Positions 60,961-64,000 of a DNA stretch of 64,000 bases are shown one piece after another. Under the pieces are notes generated by a model that saw only the letters and a list, made by a program, of their open reading frames with translations, had not been told where the DNA came from and did not search any database. This DNA is from Wenzhouxiangella sp042310355 (lineage in GTDB: Bacteria > Pseudomonadota > Gammaproteobacteria > Xanthomonadales > Wenzhouxiangellaceae), in contig NZ_JBHJMR010000003.1 of assembly GCF_042310355.1 (NCBI RefSeq), forward strand, positions 186,001-250,000. Reading direction: 5' to 3'. Numbering within the stretch: position 1 is the stretch's first letter; each line of letters begins with the position of its first letter. Position numbers and translations under genes: made by a program.

Positions 60961-61665
60961 TCAAGCATGCTCAGTAGCTCCCTCGCCACTCGTAAGCACG
61001 CCGTCATCAATCTCGTCCACCCTTCCACACCGCCGAGCGAGCTTCATATCGTGCGTAACCAGCACCAGCGCGGTGCCGTGGTGTTCGTTGAGTTCGAACA
61101 GCAGGTCGGCCACCGACTCGCCGGTGCGCTGGTCCAGGTTGCCGGTGGGTTCGTCGGCGAACAGGATGTCGGGCTCGCCGGCGAAGGCCCGCGCGATCGC
61201 CACGCGCTGCTGTTCGCCGCCGGAGAGCTGGCGCGGGTAGTGTTCCAGGCGATGGCTCAGGCCGACCTGGTCGAGCGCGTGCAGGGCGCGCTTGCGCGGG
61301 TGTTCGAAGCCGGCGATCTCGAGGGCGAGCATCACGTTTTCCAGCGCGGTCAGGCTCGGCAGCAGGTGGAAGCTCTGGAACACGAAACCGACGTGGCGCT
61401 TGCGCAGCCGGGCGCGAGCGTTTTCGTCTAGCGCCTTGAGTTCGCTGCCGCTCAACCGGATATCGCCCGACGTGGGCCGGTCGAGGCCGGCCAGCAGGCC
61501 GAGCAGGGTGGTCTTGCCCGAGCCCGACGCCCCGACGATCGCCAGCGTTTCGCCGGCGTTCAGGTCCAGGCTGATATCTTTGAGGATCTCGAGTCGCCCG
61601 CCCGGGGCGTCGACTGAAAAACCCACCTGTCGGGCCGACAGGATGTTGTTGCCGGAATCGCTCAT
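60961..61665 (-). CDS. ybbA: ABC transporter ATP-binding protein YbbA
   Basis: The 234-residue ATPase has Walker A GASGSGKTT, signature LSGGEQQRVAIARA and Walker B DILFADEPTGNLD, all in the LolD/MacB-type pattern. ATG 61665 begins MSDSGNNILSARQVGFSVD. It shares the start site with the divergent tesA: the two start codons overlap on opposite strands (CATG at 61663-61666). The ybbP permease gene follows after the palindromic element. Confidence 0.95.
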   Translation of the reverse strand: MSDSGNNILSARQVGFSVDAPGGRLEILKDISLDLNAGETLAIVGASGSGKTTLLGLLAGLDRPTSGDIRLSGSELKALDENARARLRKRHVGFVFQSFHLLPSLTALENVMLALEIAGFEHPRKRALHALDQVGLSHRLEHYPRQLSGGEQQRVAIARAFAGEPDILFADEPTGNLDQRTGESVADLLFELNEHHGTALVLVTHDMKLARRCGRVDEIDDGVLTSGEGATEHA

Positions 61666-62278
61666 GAATGCTCGTGTTTCACTCTGTTTATTGATCGCCG
61701 TTTTCCTCGCCGCCGGGGCGCAGAGCGCCGCCGTGCGCGCGGACACGGTGATGATTGTCGGCGACAGTCTGTCCGACGCGTATTCCATTCCCCGTGAATC
61801 GGGCTGGGTGCACCGGCTGTCCGAGCGCCTGGCCGACGAGCACGAGGTGGTCAATGCCAGCATATCGGGCGAGACCACCGCCGGGGCGGTGACCCGGATC
61901 GACGGATTGCTGGAAACCCACCGGCCGGACGTGGTGCTGATCATCCTCGGCGGCAACGACGGCCTGCGCGGGCTGGCACCGGCACAACTCGAAGACAATC
62001 TGGCGTCCGTGATCGAAAAAGGCAAGTCGGCCGGCGCGACCGTGGCCCTGATGCAGATCCGCCTGCCGCCCAACCTCGGCCCGACTTACATCGAGCGCTT
62101 CGAGTCGGTCTACCCGCGCTTGGCCGAGCGCCACGGGATCGAGCTGCTCCCCTTCTTCCTCGAAGACCTGTACAAGCGCCCGGGCATGCTGCAGGACGAC
62201 GGCATCCACCCGACGGCCGAGGCCCAGCCGCGGATGCTCGAGGCCGTGTGGTCAGAGCTGAGTCGTCTACTGAATTGA
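61664..62278 (+). CDS. tesA: Arylesterase/lysophospholipase TesA (GDSL type)
   Basis: The 204-residue product has a signal peptide (MNARVSLCLLIAVFLAAGAQ to about residue 26). GDSLSDAYSI carries the catalytic Ser, GGNDGLRG is block III, and DDGIHPTAEAQ carries Asp and His. It is a periplasmic thioesterase/lysophospholipase. Its ATG overlaps the ybbA ATG on the other strand, so each gene's ribosome binding site would have to lie in the other's coding sequence. The 3' end overlaps the HEPN gene by 12 bases, convergent. Confidence 0.94.
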   Translation: MNARVSLCLLIAVFLAAGAQSAAVRADTVMIVGDSLSDAYSIPRESGWVHRLSERLADEHEVVNASISGETTAGAVTRIDGLLETHRPDVVLIILGGNDGLRGLAPAQLEDNLASVIEKGKSAGATVALMQIRLPPNLGPTYIERFESVYPRLAERHGIELLPFFLEDLYKRPGMLQDDGIHPTAEAQPRMLEAVWSELSRLLN

Positions 62279-62677
62279 GGCGGTGATTCGCGCGAAATCG
62301 CGAAAGTCTTCCAGTCGGTCCGTGCATATGGAGTGGACGATGCGCCAGTCGACATCTCGATAGCTGTGGATGGCGATATTGCGAAAGCCCACAGCTCGCT
62401 GCAAGCGATCGGCAAGCTCGGAGTCGATCATGCCGGCCTGCTGCATCAGCCGGAATGTTTCACCCATGGTCGTGGGGGCAGGCTGCTCGGTCGCGCTGAG
62501 CGCGTGGTTGCCGATATCGACTGTGAGTTGAATCGCCCGCGTCAGGTTGAGCGTAACGATGTCCTGGGCATCGATGTTCTCGGCCAGCTGCTGGGCCGAG
62601 TCGGGACAGGTCGCTTCTACCCGCTGAATACAGCGGCGCAACGACTCCAGCTTTTCATTCAGGACTGCTCCAGCCAT
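62267..62677 (-). CDS. hepT: HEPN-domain toxin (HepT-like, DUF86)
   Basis: The 136-residue helical product has the HEPN RNase signature R-x4-H-x-Y as FRNIAIHSY near residue 100. The surrounding DUF86 pattern is present (TLNLTRAIQLTVDIGNHALS, then MQQAGMIDSELADRLQRAVG). HepT acts as an RNase-type toxin, and its MNT partner blocks it by adding AMP groups to a tyrosine near the motif. The gene overlaps mntA by 19 bases at its start. It is convergent with tesA with 12 bases of overlap. Confidence 0.9.
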   Translation of the reverse strand: MAGAVLNEKLESLRRCIQRVEATCPDSAQQLAENIDAQDIVTLNLTRAIQLTVDIGNHALSATEQPAPTTMGETFRLMQQAGMIDSELADRLQRAVGFRNIAIHSYRDVDWRIVHSICTDRLEDFRDFARITASIQ

Positions 62678-63066
62678 GCCTTGCGTCGCTCTTCGAGCAT
62701 GCGGTTGCGTAGCGGCAGGAAGTCAGCCTGGTCAATGAGGTGACGGCTGACGAGCCGGGCCCAGGCCTCGTTGCTGCCCAGAATTCGGGCCCCGCCGGAA
62801 ATGATCTCGCCGAGCAGGGGTTCGCCGACCTGCTGCAAGTCGATCAGATCCACAGGGCGTCCCGTCTTTCGGGCCAGCTTGTCGATCAGTGCCATTCGGC
62901 GTTCACTATCCAGCGGTTTGCCGGCATCGACAGCGATGTCCAGATCGCTGTCTGGGCCGGCGGAGTCCGAGGCCACTGAACCGAACACCACGGCAAGTTG
63001 GATATCACCCTCGGATTCAAGGGTTTTTGCCAGTCCGCGATGCGGGTTGGGACGCCTGCTGCTCAT
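62659..63066 (-). CDS. mntA: MNT-family nucleotidyltransferase antitoxin
   Basis: From ATG 63066 (MSSRRPNPHRGLAKTLESEG) the product has 135 residues with the nucleotidyltransferase motif VVFGSVASDSAGPDSDLDIA, the GSx10DxD pattern. A later acidic residue lies in RPVDLIDLQQ. Such proteins AMPylate the HEPN toxin encoded beside them (type VII toxin-antitoxin system). The upstream position with overlap ensures that antitoxin is made first. The frame is open further upstream but lacks conservation. Confidence 0.9.
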   Translation of the reverse strand: MSSRRPNPHRGLAKTLESEGDIQLAVVFGSVASDSAGPDSDLDIAVDAGKPLDSERRMALIDKLARKTGRPVDLIDLQQVGEPLLGEIISGGARILGSNEAWARLVSRHLIDQADFLPLRNRMLEERRKAWLEQS

Positions 63067-63182
63067 GGCTGGAGTATAGCAGCGCGGCTGACAAGCCTGA
63101 TCAGGGCGCTGCGATCCGGCTGACACCGCCAAGGCCTTGCCTGTATCCTTTGGGGTCTGACCCGAGACCTCCAGCGAATCCC

Positions 63183-64000
63183 ATGTCCGAACGCGAAATC
63201 ATGGAATACGACGTCGTGATCGTCGGTGCCGGCCCCGCCGGGCTGGCCTGCGCGATCCGGCTCAAGCAGATCAAGGACGACCTCAACGTCTGCGTGATCG
63301 AGAAGGCCGCCGAAATCGGCGGACATATTCTCTCCGGCGCGGTGATCGAGCCCGAACCGCTGGACGCGCTGATCGAAGGCTGGCGCGACGATCCGCCGCC
63401 GATCTGCGTGGAAGCGGGCAAGGACCAGTTCCTGCACCTGAGCAAGACCGGCAAGCGCAAGCTGCCCACGCCACCGCAGCAGAAGAACCACGGCAACTTC
63501 ATCGTCTCTCTCGGTGCGATGTGCGGCTGGCTGGCGCCCAAGGCCGAAGCGCTGGGCGTGGACCTGTTCCCCGGTTTTGCCGCCGCCGATCTGTCCTACA
63601 ACGACAAGGACGAAGTCCAGGGCGTGATCATCGGCGACATGGGCGTCGATGCCGAGGGCAAGGAAAAGGACAGCTACGTCCAGGGCATCGAGATCCACGC
63701 CCCGGTGACCGTGCTGGGCGAAGGTTGCCGCGGCCACCTGTCCAAGCGCGCCATCAAGAAGTACAAGCTCGATGCCGACAGCGATCCGCAGACTTACGGT
63801 ATTGGCCTGAAGGAACTCTGGCGCCTGCCCGAGGGTCGCGTCGAGCCGGGCCTGATCCAGCACACCGTGGGCTGGCCGCTGCCAGAGGCAATCTACGGCG
63901 GCAGCTTCGTCTACCACCTGGACAAGGATCGTGTCGCCGTTGGTTTCGTCTGCGGCCTCGACTACCAGGATCCGAAGTTCTCGCCCTTCGAAGCCTTCCA
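63183..64000 (+). CDS. Electron transfer flavoprotein-ubiquinone oxidoreductase (partial, 3' end outside window)
   Basis: ETF-QO passes electrons from fatty-acid and amino-acid dehydrogenases, via ETF, to the quinone pool at the inner membrane. The visible 272 codons start MSEREIMEYDVVIVGAGPAG (FAD dinucleotide motif). GGHILSGAVIEPEPLD and TYGIGLKELWRLPEGRVEPG, both family-specific, follow, then GGSFVYHLDKDRVAVGFV. The 4Fe-4S cluster end is beyond the window. An intact acyl-CoA ligase gene elsewhere in the window fits use of fatty acids. Confidence 0.95.
   Translation, partial: MSEREIMEYDVVIVGAGPAGLACAIRLKQIKDDLNVCVIEKAAEIGGHILSGAVIEPEPLDALIEGWRDDPPPICVEAGKDQFLHLSKTGKRKLPTPPQQKNHGNFIVSLGAMCGWLAPKAEALGVDLFPGFAAADLSYNDKDEVQGVIIGDMGVDAEGKEKDSYVQGIEIHAPVTVLGEGCRGHLSKRAIKKYKLDADSDPQTYGIGLKELWRLPEGRVEPGLIQHTVGWPLPEAIYGGSFVYHLDKDRVAVGFVCGLDYQDPKFSPFEAF

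Overview
The window is about 64 kb of GC-rich (roughly 60-65% by eye), densely coded chromosome, read as a gammaproteobacterium related to Xanthomonadales/Wenzhouxiangellaceae. This rests on three conserved gene orders: initiator tRNA-rimP-nusA-infB-rbfA-truB, suhB divergent from trmJ, and tesA divergent from ybbA-ybbP. It also rests on an ECF sigma factor of the kind common in Xanthomonadales (encoded beside a Ser/Thr kinase) and on secreted proteins ending in a short F-x-D-x-[FY] tail. No phage, plasmid, insertion sequence, rRNA operon or CRISPR array is visible. The placement is inference; no database was searched.

Layout. 1-5882 (minus): partial membrane protein, a short-chain dehydrogenase coupled to a secreted S9 peptidase, and a secreted beta-helix protein. 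6232-13587 (plus): initiator tRNA with its own promoter and terminator, then rimP, nusA, infB, rbfA, truB and a YhiN-type flavoprotein. 13683-22274: a secreted two-domain protein, suhB, trmJ with an overlapping alkyltransferase-like gene, mtfA, dapE-ftsB, a CadC-like regulator, a small secreted protein and truD. 22381-28408 (minus): FHA protein, reverse transsulfuration pair (cystathionine gamma-lyase and beta-synthase), YdcH-like protein, and an OmpA/DUF4398 lipoprotein pair, ending with maiA. 27749-32180 (minus) is the complete tyrosine/homogentisate route (hppD-hmgA-fah-maiA), facing a divergent MarR regulator with a good operator candidate between them.

32756-42084: truC, a cytosolic carboxypeptidase, a Ser/Thr kinase plus ECF sigma pair, a NarL-type response regulator, and a 3-hydroxybutyrate module (bdhA divergent from an oligomer hydrolase). 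42247-47605: YihY, CYTH protein, a VWA lipoprotein, a second ECF sigma with a membrane partner, then gene debris including a decayed duplicate of that partner. 47696-64000: a 14-repeat FG-GAP-like secreted protein, a DUF3524 glycosyltransferase, AhpD-like protein, GAF-GGDEF cyclase, acyl-CoA ligase, rarA, MATE transporter, ybbP-ybbA/tesA, a HEPN/MNT toxin-antitoxin pair, and the start of ETF-ubiquinone oxidoreductase.

The most unexpected feature is non-coding. At least a dozen gaps between genes contain imperfect palindromic elements whose arms are short units repeated with a period of about 7-9 bases (GTTTCAG, ATTACGG, AATCGTG, AAATCCG, GTTGGCTC and others). They usually begin within a few bases of a stop codon, and one family occupies every internal gap of the tyrosine operon. 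A separate element with 11-bp inverted ends supplies the stop codons of two convergent genes.
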